Positions 1 through 7,857 of a stretch of DNA of 53,802 nucleotides are shown here, piece after piece. The position numbers and the translations under genes are program-made. The DNA is from an uncultured Collinsella sp. (lineage in GTDB: Bacteria; Actinomycetota; Coriobacteriia; Coriobacteriales; Coriobacteriaceae): NCBI GenBank assembly GCA_959018755.1, contig CAUEMA010000012.1, forward strand, positions 1 to 53,802. Reading direction: 5' to 3'. The first letter of the stretch is position 1. The number at the start of each line of letters is the position of its first letter. The notes below the pieces were generated by a model. That model was not told the DNA's origin and did no database searches. It worked only from the letters and a program-made list of their open reading frames with translations.

Positions 1-3
1 GAT

Positions 4-80
4 GGACCTGTAGCTCAGTTGGTTAGAGCGTCCGGCTGATAACCGGGAGGTCACAAGTTCGAATCTTGTCAGGTCCACCA
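4..80 (+). tRNA. tRNA-Ile (GAT anticodon)
   Basis: The 77-nt cloverleaf has acceptor arms GGACCTG and CAGGTCC, an encoded CCA end, a TTCGAAT T-loop and a CTGATAA anticodon loop. Anticodon GAT reads ATC/ATT codons. An intrinsic terminator follows 14 nt downstream. Its promoter lies outside the window. Confidence 0.97.
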
Positions 81-94
81 TCAAAACTGTGAAG

Positions 95-124
95 AGCCCC
101 GAGGTATTGCCTCGGGGCTTTTTT
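95..124 (+). terminator. Intrinsic terminator after tRNA-Ile
   Basis: A perfect 10-bp GC-rich stem, AGCCCCGAGG paired with CCTCGGGGCT, has a 5-nt loop and is followed by a run of T. Confidence 0.93.
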
Positions 125-239
125 CTTGTGTGTTATAAAACTCATTTTGGTTTTGTGTGCTGTGCGAAAGATTGGGTAGTATAGCAATTCAATGTGGCGA
201 AGGCGCCGCGTGTTAACCGCTACGTACCGGAGGTGTTCC

Positions 240-740
240 ATGGTTCGTGTCGACATAGAGACCATCGTCATGGCCGCCGGTCCCGTGCCATCGCTTATCG
301 TGCTTCGCGAGCGCTGCAGCAAATCGGACTCCCCTGCGCCGCTGCGCTCCCTTTCTATCCAAACTGGTTCGTTTGAGGCTGCGGCTATTAGCCGCGGTAT
401 CGACAGCGGTCGTGCCGAGCGTCCGATTGCCCATGACCTGCTGCTCGACACGCTCGATGCCCTGGATGCAAAACTCGAGCGTATCGAGATTGTCCGTGCC
501 GAGCCTCCCGTGTTCTACGCGACGGTCGTTGTTTTGGCCGACGGCAGCGAGCACGGCATCGACGCCCGTCCGAGCGACGCCATCGCCCTCGCCGTGCGCA
601 GCAATGCCCCCATGTTTGTGGAGGATGACATCATGAACCGCCTGGGGACTGTCTCTCCGGTCGCCGAGGAAATCGATGACGAGCAGGAATTTGAGAAGTT
701 CGACGAGTTCGTCCATACGCTCTCGCCCGATGATTTTTAA
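240..740 (+). CDS. Bifunctional nuclease family (DUF151/BFN) protein
   Basis: This 166-residue protein matches the BFN/DUF151 fold. It has a hydrophobic strand around LIVLRERC, the segment FYATVVVLADG, and the family hallmark ARPSDAIALAVR, in which the substrate-binding or catalytic acidic face lies. The C-terminus is acidic (EEIDDEQEFEKFDEF). Family members are annotated as nucleases acting on RNA or DNA, but the physiological role in actinobacteria is unsettled. I chose ATG 240 because GGAGG lies 6 nt upstream; an in-frame ATG at 192 has no such site. The next gene starts at the base after this stop, so the two are probably translationally coupled. Confidence 0.8.
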   Translation: MVRVDIETIVMAAGPVPSLIVLRERCSKSDSPAPLRSLSIQTGSFEAAAISRGIDSGRAERPIAHDLLLDTLDALDAKLERIEIVRAEPPVFYATVVVLADGSEHGIDARPSDAIALAVRSNAPMFVEDDIMNRLGTVSPVAEEIDDEQEFEKFDEFVHTLSPDDF

Positions 741-1130
741 ATGACGGGTAGCCATGAGACGGAGTGTGCACTGATGGAGCGTGGCGTCTCGGCCGAGGTC
801 GCCGCCATTGCCCGCGAGGCCCAGATGCGCTCGGAGGCGTCCGAGGCCGCACGCATCGCCTATGTGACGCAGGCCCGTACGCTTCGCGAACGCCGTGCCT
901 CCTTTATCAAGATGGTTGCCGTCTCCGCACTTGTCGCGGCAATCTCATCGCGCCTTCGTGGTACAGTTGGTGCGCTTGGGTTTTCGATTTCGACGGGCTT
1001 GGTCATCTGGGGCGTGGTCGATGCCGTGATGCTGACTAACCAGATCAAGGTACTCGACAAGCGCGCGGCCGATATGATGCGCGCCCGCGACGCCGCCGCC
1101 AAGATCGCTGCCGAGGCACAAGAGATGTAA
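741..1130 (+). CDS. Small two-helix membrane protein, unknown function
   Basis: The 129-residue product is not recognised. Residues 1-55 are charged and rich in Ala, Arg and Glu, probably helical. Two hydrophobic segments follow, at about 57-72 and 76-96, and then a charged Ala-rich helix. The topology therefore suggests cytoplasmic ends around a membrane hairpin. ATG 741 directly follows the BFN stop codon. An internal ATG at 774 has a GGAG about 10 nt upstream and is an alternative start. The position between two translation-associated genes suggests co-transcription but gives no function. Confidence 0.6.
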   Translation: MTGSHETECALMERGVSAEVAAIAREAQMRSEASEAARIAYVTQARTLRERRASFIKMVAVSALVAAISSRLRGTVGALGFSISTGLVIWGVVDAVMLTNQIKVLDKRAADMMRARDAAAKIAAEAQEM

Positions 1131-1160
1131 CGACGCCGGACTCGATGGGAAGGTCTAAAA

Positions 1161-1610
1161 ATGGCACAGGATATGCAGGACGCCGGAAACGTCTCCGCCG
1201 AGCTCGACGCCATGGTGTGCGACCTCATCGGGGCCTTTTTGGACGATCTCGCCGCTGGTGAGAATCCGGGCGTTGTCGTTGCGATCGAGGACGCCGCGTC
1301 CAACCGCTATCTGGCGGCACTCGACGAGGACGGCGAGGAGGCATGCCTCGAGGCTGCCACCAACTTTATCTCCGAGCACAAGATGGGCCTTAAGGACGAG
1401 GGCCTGGGCCGCATCGCCCGCTATGCCATCGGTTACACCGGGTGTGTCGAAATTGACGGCGGCTACCATGACGCCCTGCTCGTGAGTTTCTTTGAGACGA
1501 CGCTCGAGAGCGGCTTTTCGGCATACGTACTGTACGAGGGTGTGGGCGCCGGCGATGGTTTTATGTGGAGCGACCCTGAACCTGCAGGTGAGGAAACCCC
1601 TCTAATCTAA
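1161..1610 (+). CDS. Acidic hypothetical protein
   Basis: The 149-residue, strongly acidic soluble protein has no recognisable motif. The N-terminal half looks helical (SAELDAMVCDLIGAFLDDL); the C-terminal half has alternating hydrophobic strands. A purine-rich ribosome site, GGGAAGG, lies 7 nt before ATG 1161. Codon use matches the neighbours, so I regard it as a real native gene. It is probably the last gene of the group that begins at the BFN gene, because a longer leader precedes typA. Confidence 0.6.
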   Translation: MAQDMQDAGNVSAELDAMVCDLIGAFLDDLAAGENPGVVVAIEDAASNRYLAALDEDGEEACLEAATNFISEHKMGLKDEGLGRIARYAIGYTGCVEIDGGYHDALLVSFFETTLESGFSAYVLYEGVGAGDGFMWSDPEPAGEETPLI

Positions 1611-1727
1611 AATCGCTAAAATAAACGAGTTTTCGGTAAAAGGCTCAATATTCCCGCTGAGCGTTGTGTTGCTGGGCGGGTCGCATACGCGTGCCGGTTG
1701 TATATAGATAGAAGATAGGGGAACTAC

Positions 1728-3566
1728 ATGCGCGTAGACAATCTGAGGAACATCGCTATCATCGCTCACGTCGACCACGGCAAGACGACGATGGTCGACA
1801 AGCTCCTGCGTGCCACGGACGCCTTCCGTGCCAACCAGCAGGTCGAGGACCGCGTCCTGGATTCTAACGACCAGGAGCGCGAGCGCGGCATTACGATTCT
1901 CGCCAAGAACATCTCTATCGAGTACAAGGACGTCAAGATCAACGTTATCGACACCCCGGGTCACGCCGACTTTGGCGGCGAGGTCGAGCGCGTGCTGCGT
2001 ATGGCCGACGGCGCCCTGCTGCTGGTCGACGCTTTTGAGGGCCCCATGCCCCAGACCCGCTTCGTGCTGCGTCATGCCATCGACACCGGCCTCAAGATCA
2101 TGATCGTCATCAACAAGATCGATCGTCCGGGCGCCAACCCCGAGAAGGCTTACAACGACTGCCTGGACCTGATGGCCGACCTGGGCGCCACCGACGACCA
2201 GCTTGAGTTTGCCATGGAGCACGTGGTCTACGCTAGTGCCATGAATGGCTTTGCCCGCCTTGACCCCAACGACGGAAACATGGACATGTATCCGCTGCTC
2301 GATATGATCATCGACGACATGCCTGCACCCGAGGTTGACGAGAACGCCCCGCTGGCCATGCAGTGCGTGACCATCGATCACTCCAACTTCGTTGGCCGCA
2401 TCGGCATCGGTCGCGTGTACTCCGGCGCCATCCACCAGGGCGACCAGATCCTGGTCGTCAAGAACGACGGTTCCAGCGCCACCGCTACCGTCAAGCAGCT
2501 CTTTACCTTCGACTACCTGGGCCGTACCGAGTGCCAGGAAGTCGGCGCCGGCGACATCGCCGCCGTCGTGGGCATCGACCGCACCGATATCGGCGATGTC
2601 TACACCGACCCCGAGAACCCCGTCGAGCTCGAGCCTATCGAGATCGACCCGCCGACCCTGTCCATTGTCTTTGAGGCCTCGACCTCCCCGCTCGTCGGCC
2701 GCGACGGCGATATCGTGGGCGCCCGTCAGCTCAAGGAGCGTCTGTTCAACGAGGCCGAGAACAACGTGACCATGAAGATCGAGGAGCTCGAGGACAAGAG
2801 CGGCGTCGAGGTCTCGGGCCGCGGCATTCTGCACCTGTCCGTTCTGATGGAGTCCATGCGCCGCGAGGGCTTTGAGTTCCAGGTCGGTCGTCCCCGCGTT
2901 CTGTTTAAGAAGGACGAGAACGGCAACAAGATGGAGCCCGTCGAGCAGGCCGTCGTCGAGTGCCCGGACGAGTACTCGGGCAAGGTCGTTGAGGTCTTCG
3001 GCACCTCCGGCGGCATCATGACGAGTATGGATACCTCGGGCATCGTGACGCACCTCGAGTTTAAGATCCCGACCCGCGGCATCATGGGCCTTAAGAACCG
3101 CATCATGAACGTCACTCACGGCGAGGGCGTGTTCTACCACACCTTCCTGGAGTACGGCCCCTATGCCGGCGAGATCGGCAACCGCCAGAACGGCGCCATG
3201 ATCTCCATGACTACCGAGAAGGCCGTTGCCTACGCTCTGGGTACGCTGCAGGAGCGCGGCCAGCTGTTCGTTGAGCCGGGCACCGAGTGCTACGAGGGCA
3301 TGATCGTGGGCGAGCGCAGCAAGGCCGGCGACATGGTCGTCAACATCGCCCGTACCAAGAACCTGGGCAACCAGCGCTCCTCGACCTCCGATATCTCCGT
3401 CCAGCTGGTGCCGCCCCGCACCTTCTCGCTGGAGGAGGCGCTGGAGTACATCGCCGACGACGAGCTGGTGGAGATCACTCCCAAGAACATCCGCCTGCGC
3501 AAGCGTCTGCTCAATGCCACCGACCGCAAGAAGGCCGCCGTCCGCGCCGGTCAGGTCAACAAATAA
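1728..3566 (+). CDS. typA: Translational GTPase TypA/BipA
   Basis: This 612-residue GTPase binds the ribosome and assists 50S maturation and stress adaptation in characterised bacteria. The P-loop region AHVDHGKTT spans residues 13-21, the G2 region ERGITI follows, DTPGHADFGGE starts at residue 75 and NKID is at 129-132. EF-G-like domains II, III and V follow, then the TypA-specific C-terminal domain near RTKNLGNQRSS. The length is normal for the family. ATG 1728 has AGGGG 6 nt upstream. A strong intrinsic terminator lies 30 nt after the stop, so it is probably monocistronic. Confidence 0.97.
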   Translation: MRVDNLRNIAIIAHVDHGKTTMVDKLLRATDAFRANQQVEDRVLDSNDQERERGITILAKNISIEYKDVKINVIDTPGHADFGGEVERVLRMADGALLLVDAFEGPMPQTRFVLRHAIDTGLKIMIVINKIDRPGANPEKAYNDCLDLMADLGATDDQLEFAMEHVVYASAMNGFARLDPNDGNMDMYPLLDMIIDDMPAPEVDENAPLAMQCVTIDHSNFVGRIGIGRVYSGAIHQGDQILVVKNDGSSATATVKQLFTFDYLGRTECQEVGAGDIAAVVGIDRTDIGDVYTDPENPVELEPIEIDPPTLSIVFEASTSPLVGRDGDIVGARQLKERLFNEAENNVTMKIEELEDKSGVEVSGRGILHLSVLMESMRREGFEFQVGRPRVLFKKDENGNKMEPVEQAVVECPDEYSGKVVEVFGTSGGIMTSMDTSGIVTHLEFKIPTRGIMGLKNRIMNVTHGEGVFYHTFLEYGPYAGEIGNRQNGAMISMTTEKAVAYALGTLQERGQLFVEPGTECYEGMIVGERSKAGDMVVNIARTKNLGNQRSSTSDISVQLVPPRTFSLEEALEYIADDELVEITPKNIRLRKRLLNATDRKKAAVRAGQVNK

Positions 3567-3596
3567 GCGTTGAGCTTTATAGCGACTAACAAGAAA

Positions 3597-3629
3597 GGGC
3601 GCCGACCGCAATGGTCGGCGCCCTTTTTT
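3597..3629 (+). terminator. Intrinsic terminator of typA
   Basis: A perfect 11-bp stem, GGGCGCCGACC with GGTCGGCGCCC, has a 5-nt loop and six T. Confidence 0.95.
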
Positions 3630-3655
3630 GGTGCACGGGGATTGAGTTGGTCTGT

Positions 3656-3690
3656 ACCACCGCAAAGGTACCTTGCCCCTTTGCGGTGGT
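3656..3690 (-). repeat. GGGACAG-family hairpin, variant core
   Basis: A perfect 13-bp stem (ACCACCGCAAAGG with its complement) surrounds a 9-nt loop. On the minus strand the core reads GGGGCAAGGTACC, close to the GGGGACAGGCACC core of the copy at 48001. It lies 6 nt past the stop of the minus-strand gene and may help end that transcript, although no T-run follows. Confidence 0.7.
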
Positions 3691-3696
3691 TGGCGG

Positions 3697-4842
3697 TTAG
3701 GCGGAGGGAAGGCCCGGGGTGTTGGCGGTCTGCTGCGGCTTGAGGCGGGCGTTGCGCCAGATGATCTGGATGACGTAACCGAGCGTAAAGACGAAGGCTA
3801 CGCCGCTGACAAAGCTGCCCATAAGGGGAAGTGCCGTGAGTGCGCCCGCGGCGATACCGCCCACGGCGGCCATGGCGTAGCGGTTCTGGTTGTGTCCGAC
3901 CATGCGTGCGATCGCGGTGCCCGTAAATGCCGCCGAGACTAGGGCGATACCGATCACGGCGCACATGAGGGCTCCGGCGAGCGACAGACCTGCAATCGAG
4001 ATGATGAGCAGCAGGACGGCGGGAATGGCGGCCACCGTGCCCAAAAGACCGCTCACCCACAACGGGGTGGGGCGCTGGCGGAGCATGCCGGCAGCGCCGG
4101 CGGTCGCGCGCGGAAAGACGAGCTCAAGGAGGATCGCGACAAAGCAGGTGGAAAGCGCCGCGGCGACGATGCCGCCGATGACGTCGTTAATCGTAGAGGT
4201 GTTCTCGTTCTCGGTGCGGTCGATCTTGAGGGCCCCGACCTGAGCGCCCCCGGCCCGCTCGGGATCCTCGGGAATGTGGGCGTTCACCGTGCCGGTGACG
4301 CGGGCATTTTTGCCCAGGATGAGTTTGTCGGCCCAGACCTCGACATCGCCATCGACGGTGCCGTCGATGGTTACCGTACTGCCCGCGAGCGCTGCCGACT
4401 TGGCAGAGCCGCGCAGGGCAACCGTCTCGCCCATCGCGTAAAAACAGTTGGCGGTGCTACCGGTGTTGAGCACGACGTGCTGACCGGCTACCGTCACGCT
4501 GCCATCGATGGCGGTTTTGGAGATATCGATGGTGCGCGCCGCCAGGCGAACGGCTCCGCCTACGGTGCAGTCGCGAATCGATAGGCTGTCGCCCGCTGCG
4601 ATAATATCGCGGTCGATAGAGGCATCGTCCAGGTTAAGGTTTTGGCCGGCCCAGTACAGGTCGCCCTCGGCGCCAGACGGAGTTGAGTCGGCTTCGGTTG
4701 CGAGTACGTTGCCCGCGGTGTCTGTGCCGGCGAACGACGCCGTGGGCAGTACGGTCAGCGCAAGCGCAATCAGTGCGAATAGGAGGACGATGCGGGCCCG
4801 CGCTTTACGGCGCTGGGTCGACGGTGCTAGGTTGCAGGGCAT
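3697..4842 (-). CDS. Bactofilin-like polymer domain fused to a multipass membrane domain
   Basis: The 381-residue protein begins with an Arg/Lys-rich N-terminus and a hydrophobic signal segment ending in TASFA-G. Residues of about 55-200 are short beta repeats with regularly spaced Val, Ile and Gly (TIDGTVDGDVEVWADKL), like the polymerising bactofilin fold. The C-terminal half has four or five hydrophobic segments. In known relatives such repeats assemble filaments, here apparently exported or membrane-tethered. I chose ATG 4842 because GAAGGATT lies 4 nt upstream; a longer reading from 4890 has no comparable site. The exact function is unknown. Confidence 0.65.
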   Translation of the reverse strand: MPCNLAPSTQRRKARARIVLLFALIALALTVLPTASFAGTDTAGNVLATEADSTPSGAEGDLYWAGQNLNLDDASIDRDIIAAGDSLSIRDCTVGGAVRLAARTIDISKTAIDGSVTVAGQHVVLNTGSTANCFYAMGETVALRGSAKSAALAGSTVTIDGTVDGDVEVWADKLILGKNARVTGTVNAHIPEDPERAGGAQVGALKIDRTENENTSTINDVIGGIVAAALSTCFVAILLELVFPRATAGAAGMLRQRPTPLWVSGLLGTVAAIPAVLLLIISIAGLSLAGALMCAVIGIALVSAAFTGTAIARMVGHNQNRYAMAAVGGIAAGALTALPLMGSFVSGVAFVFTLGYVIQIIWRNARLKPQQTANTPGLPSA

Positions 4843-4948
4843 AGTGAATCCTTCGTTAGATACTCGACATGTATCTAACAGGGTACCCAACGCGCGGGCG
4901 CTCTAAAAGAACCTCTCAGTTGCATTTCGGAGGGTCGTGCCGCGCTGT

Positions 4949-5638
4949 CTACTTTTTGCGATGCAAAAAGCGCGCGATGTCTTCTTCGGTAGGGCTTTTG
5001 ATGTCAAAGCGCAGCGAGAGCCAGCGCAGACCCATGGTCACGACAACGCATACGACCAGCGCGGCGACATTGCTCATGATGCCGCTCATAACGAGACACA
5101 CATAGCTTGTCGATCCGGCGATGGCGGCGATGGCATAAAAGTTAGTACGTTGGAAAATGCCCGGAACCACGCCCATAAAGCCGTCGCGCAGCATGCCGCC
5201 GCCCACCGCGGTGAAGAAGCCCATCATGATGCATACGGCGGGTGCAAATCCGTAGACCAGCGCCTTGTCCGCGCCGGTTGCCGCATAGATGCCGACCGAG
5301 ATGATATCGAGCAGGGGAATGAGTTTATCGGGCTTGTCGACAATCGCCGGGAAGATGTAGATGATGGCCGCCGTGGCGATGGAGAGCGGCAGCGCCATTG
5401 GCTGGTTGAGGATATAGACGTTGCCGACCTGGAGTGTCATATCGCGCAAAAGACCGCCGCCCAGACCGCAGACCACCGCGAGCGCGACCGCGCCCACCAG
5501 GTCGAGCTTGTGTTCGCGCGCAACCAGCACACCCGAGATCGATGCAGCGACAACGGCGAACATCTCGAGCCAAAATGGGATAGCGACCATGGCATCCGAG
5601 GCATGTGAGGTAACGGTTACAGCGGCGACGACGGGCAA
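4949..5638 (-). CDS. TRIC/UPF0126 family membrane protein
   Basis: The 229-residue membrane protein has about seven hydrophobic segments arranged as two tandem UPF0126 units. The repeated glycine signatures are GLGGGLLRDMTL and AVGGGMLRDGFMG. Bacterial members are TRIC-type trimeric channels, and some transport glycine. The C-terminus is short and charged. The start is uncertain: I prefer TTG 5638, with AAAGGA 7 nt upstream, because the in-frame extension to 5803 is not membrane-like and runs into the palindrome at 5784. Confidence 0.82.
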   Translation of the reverse strand: MPVVAAVTVTSHASDAMVAIPFWLEMFAVVAASISGVLVAREHKLDLVGAVALAVVCGLGGGLLRDMTLQVGNVYILNQPMALPLSIATAAIIYIFPAIVDKPDKLIPLLDIISVGIYAATGADKALVYGFAPAVCIMMGFFTAVGGGMLRDGFMGVVPGIFQRTNFYAIAAIAGSTSYVCLVMSGIMSNVAALVVCVVVTMGLRWLSLRFDIKSPTEEDIARFLHRKK

Positions 5639-5783
5639 GATGGGGTCCTTTGAGTTGCGGGTTTGGACAATGCCCGTACATAGTACATGTTCGGCGCCGA
5701 TTGCGACCCTATTGCTCGGCAAACGGTCGGGGCTGGGTTGATGCTGAACGCGATGGGGGCGTGGCTGAATAGGAGGGATGTCC

Positions 5784-5864
5784 AAATTTTGAGCGAAGCT
5801 CAAAATTTATCCGGTCGGCTGGCGCCGACCGCGCTGCGCTAAAAACGCGCCACGGGCGCGTTTT
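5784..5864. repeat. Cluster of three perfect hairpins
   Basis: Three perfect inverted repeats stand in a row. AAATTTTGAGC (5784) is complementary to 5798-5808 with loop GAA. GGTCGGC (5813) is complementary to 5824-5830. AAAACGCGCC (5842) is complementary to 5855-5864 with loop ACG. The last has A and T runs on both sides and could terminate transcription in either direction. They lie between the tRNA-Ser transcript and the UPF0126 gene. Confidence 0.8.
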
Positions 5865-5885
5865 CTTTACGCTCCGCGCCCTGTT

Positions 5886-5910
5886 GGGCTCGAATCCCTC
5901 CTCCTCCGCC
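5886..5910 (+). repeat. Inverted copy of the tRNA-Ser 3' end
   Basis: This 25-nt stretch matches, in opposite orientation, 24 of 25 bases of the T-arm and acceptor end of the tRNA-Ser at 5974-6064. The single difference is C for T in the T-arm. Only the 3' end is copied, so this is not a second tRNA gene. Confidence 0.85.
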
Positions 5911-5935
5911 GTATTTGCTTGTTAGGGACTCAAAA

Positions 5936-5960
5936 CAAAAAAGCCCCCAATCTGGGAGCT
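5936..5960 (-). terminator. Terminator after tRNA-Ser(CGA)
   Basis: On the minus strand AGCTCCC pairs with GGGGGCT around a short loop and six T follow. Confidence 0.85.
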
Positions 5961-5973
5961 TTTTCAACAAAAA

Positions 5974-6064
5974 TGGCGGAGGAGGAGGGATTCGAACCCT
6001 CGTGACCTTATACAGGCCAAACGGTTTTCGAGACCGCCGCATTCAACCACTCTGCCACCCCTCC
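5974..6064 (-). tRNA. tRNA-Ser (CGA anticodon)
   Basis: The 91-nt class II tRNA has a long variable arm, acceptor GGAGGGG paired with CTCCTCC (one G-T pair), an encoded CCA and anticodon loop CTCGAAA. Anticodon CGA reads TCG. A hairpin separates it from the upstream tRNA-Ser(GGA). Confidence 0.95.
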
Positions 6065-6073
6065 GCGTGGGGT

Positions 6074-6103
6074 AAAAACAAAGCAGGCTCTAGGGCCTGC
6101 TTT
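6074..6103 (-). terminator. Hairpin between the two tRNA-Ser genes
   Basis: A perfect 9-bp stem, AAAGCAGGC with GCCTGCTTT, has a 6-nt loop and is followed on the minus strand by TTTGTTTTTA. It looks like an intrinsic terminator, yet no separate promoter fits in the remaining gap, so partial read-through or RNA processing is likely. Confidence 0.75.
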
Positions 6104-6112
6104 GGAATTAAC

Positions 6113-6203
6113 TGGCGGAGAGTCAGGGATTTGAACCCTGGAGACGCTTTTGACGCCTACACGATTTCCAATCGTGCTCCTTCGGCCACTCGGACAACTC
6201 TCC
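6113..6203 (-). tRNA. tRNA-Ser (GGA anticodon)
   Basis: The 91-nt class II tRNA has acceptor GGAGAGT paired with ACTCTCC, anticodon loop TTGGAAA, a long variable arm and an encoded CCA. GGA reads TCC and TCT. Confidence 0.95.
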
Positions 6204-6219
6204 GTTAAATGCGAAAGTC

Positions 6220-6247
6220 AGTATACACGAGGAATCGAAAAGTGCAA
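6220..6247 (-). promoter_or_regulatory. Promoter of the tRNA-Ser pair
   Basis: On the minus strand TTGCAC is separated by 16 nt from TATACT, close to the sigma-70-type consensus, and lies 17 nt upstream of the tRNA-Ser(GGA) 5' end. Confidence 0.8.
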
Positions 6248-6654
6248 ACAGAAAACTTGGCATTTTTTAAACCGCTCGCTCCGCGGCCGTATCCGGCATG
6301 CGCAAGATAAGTACTAAAAAAGCATCCTGACCAGCCAGATCCCTCTCGATAACCTGTTCAAAATAGGTATTCATGAATGACGTGGCGGCGAATTTTAAAA
6401 TTTTGAAGCAATCGATCGAACCGGTGGCATGCATTTTGCGACCACAACCCTGCAATCGACAACCTGCGGTTTGGCTCAGGTTGTCCTCGCCGCGGCGTAT
6501 CTTACTATCGAATCCGTCAAGCTCTTGGTCAGCATTTGGTTGGAATACGCGAGAAGTGCCGTGTAAGCATGGACATATGTGGAGGTCATGAGGTTGTAGC
6601 TGCATATTCTTGCAGCCTGGGAGGTTGAAAGATATTATTACCAAGTCTTTTCCT
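6248..6654. other. Intergenic region upstream of rpsF, no gene seen
   Basis: About 400 nt of lower GC than the flanks. It holds the AT palindrome AATTTTAAAATT near 6393, a small hairpin GCTGCA/TGCAGC near 6598-6615, and presumably the rpsF promoter and leader. Reading frames on either strand here lack ribosome sites and recognisable products. Confidence 0.6.
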
Positions 6655-6683
6655 GCTTCAGGCGCACCTTCACGACCTGAAGC
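6655..6683 (+). promoter_or_regulatory. Leader hairpin of rpsF, possible S6:S18 site
   Basis: GCTTCAGG pairs perfectly with CCTGAAGC around a 13-nt loop that includes CACCTT, 27 nt before the rpsF start. In many bacteria the S6:S18 complex binds a hairpin in its own leader. Position and loop are suggestive, but the consensus was not tested. Confidence 0.4.
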
Positions 6684-6709
6684 CACATTTGCCCAGAGGA
6701 GGTGACAAT

Positions 6710-7003
6710 ATGAAGGCTTATGAACTGCTGTTCTTTGTTGACCCGTCGCTCGACCCCGAGACTCGTCTCGCTGTTATGAAGCGTATCGATACCACGATCG
6801 CTGAGGGCGCTGGCAAGGTCGACTCCGTTGACGAGTGGGGCAAGCGCAAGCTCGCCTACGAGATCAACGACCTCACCGATGGTGACTACACCCTCATCAA
6901 CTTCCACGCAGATCCTACCCAGATCGCCGAGCTTGATCGCGTCCTGCGCATCACCGACGCTGTGGTCCGCCACATGATCGTCCGTCGCGACGACCAGGAG
7001 TAA
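6710..7003 (+). CDS. rpsF: Ribosomal protein S6
   Basis: The 97-residue product is a full-length S6, a ribosomal small-subunit protein that pairs with S18 on the 16S central domain. It opens with the typical MKAYELLFFVDPSL strand and contains WGKRKLAYEI. The C-terminus is short (VRRDDQE), without the long acidic tail of enterobacteria. ATG 6710 has a strong GAGGAGG 5 nt upstream. It heads the conserved order rpsF-ssb-rpsR-rplI-dnaB with 48 nt to ssb, and is probably co-transcribed with the next three genes. Confidence 0.96.
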   Translation: MKAYELLFFVDPSLDPETRLAVMKRIDTTIAEGAGKVDSVDEWGKRKLAYEINDLTDGDYTLINFHADPTQIAELDRVLRITDAVVRHMIVRRDDQE

Positions 7004-7051
7004 GACTGTCGTTTTGGACTGGGCTTGTGCCCCAAGAGGAAGTAGTGAGTT

Positions 7052-7504
7052 ATGAGCATCAATCGAGTGAACATCACCGGTAACCTCACCCGCGATCCCG
7101 AGCTGCGCGCCACCGCCGGCGGAACCCAGGTTCTGTCCTTTGGCGTCGCCGTGAACGATCGTCGCCGCAATGCGCAGACTGGCGAGTGGGAGGACTATCC
7201 CAACTTTGTCGACTGCACTATGTTTGGCACCCGCGCCGAGGCCGTGAGCCGTTTCCTGGCAAAGGGAAACAAGGTCGCGATCGAGGGCAAGCTGCGCTAC
7301 AGCTCTTGGGAGCGCGACGGTCAGCGCAGGAGCAAGCTTGAGGTCATCGTCGATGAAATCGAGTTTATGAGCTCCCGTGGTGGCCAGGGTGGCTACGATC
7401 AGGGCGGTTACGCCCCCGCAGCTCCCGCGCCCGCAGCACGTCCTGCCGCACCGGTGGCTACGCCGCCCGCGGTCGACGTCTACGATGAGGACATCCCGTT
7501 CTAA
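7052..7504 (+). CDS. ssb: Single-stranded DNA-binding protein
   Basis: This 150-residue SSB has an N-terminal OB fold of about 1-110, beginning MSINRVNITGNLTRDPELR and containing FGVAVNDR and the RSKLEVIVDEIEF strand. A flexible Gly/Ala/Pro linker of about 110-140 follows. It ends in DEDIPF, the acidic tip that binds repair and replication partners. AGAGGAAG lies about 10 nt before ATG 7052. It acts at replication forks together with the DnaB helicase encoded 1.1 kb downstream. Confidence 0.96.
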   Translation: MSINRVNITGNLTRDPELRATAGGTQVLSFGVAVNDRRRNAQTGEWEDYPNFVDCTMFGTRAEAVSRFLAKGNKVAIEGKLRYSSWERDGQRRSKLEVIVDEIEFMSSRGGQGGYDQGGYAPAAPAPAARPAAPVATPPAVDVYDEDIPF

Positions 7505-7575
7505 GGGTTGTTCACCTATTTTGAGTGAGAGGCGGCTTCGGCTCGCCGAAGTTGCCAAATGAAAGGTATTTTGAC

Positions 7576-7842
7576 ATGGCTAATGATTATTCTGCACGTC
7601 AGCCGCGTCGTAAGTACTGCCAGTTCTGCAAGGAGAACACTGAGTTCATCGACTATAAGGACACTCAGCTTCTCCGTAAGTACATGACCGACCGTGGCAA
7701 GATCAAGCCCCGTCGCGTCACTGGCGCTTGCACGCAGCATCAGCATGACATCGCCAACGCCATCAAGCGCGCCCGCGAGATGGCTCTCCTGCCGTACACC
7801 GTCCCCGTGGTTTCCTCTCGTGGCAACCGCGACCGCGGCTAA
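7576..7842 (+). CDS. rpsR: Ribosomal protein S18 (zinc-ribbon form)
   Basis: The 88-residue product has the S18 core DYKDTQLLRKYMTDRGKI followed by PRRVTGACTQHQ. The N-terminus carries YCQFC (C15, C18), which with the later Cys and His suggests the zinc-binding form of S18; zinc binding is inferred from those residues only. AAAGG lies 9 nt before ATG 7576. It sits 15 nt ahead of rplI and is probably in the same transcript. Confidence 0.95.
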   Translation: MANDYSARQPRRKYCQFCKENTEFIDYKDTQLLRKYMTDRGKIKPRRVTGACTQHQHDIANAIKRAREMALLPYTVPVVSSRGNRDRG

Positions 7843-7857
7843 GAAGGGAGACGCATC

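Noticed and set aside
1602..3665. 687-residue minus-strand frame opposite typA
   Set aside because: Entirely antisense to typA with low-complexity His/Asp/Leu/Val composition typical of shadows.
5886..5910. A second tRNA-Ser gene
   Set aside because: Only the T-arm and acceptor 3' part is present; no anticodon arm or 5' half.
5839..6042. Small minus-strand frame across tRNA-Ser
   Set aside because: It is the tRNA sequence read as protein (poly-Pro and Gly artefacts).
6267..6686. 139-residue minus-strand frame upstream of rpsF
   Set aside because: No ribosome site or known motif, and it would cover the rpsF leader and hairpin; treated as non-coding.
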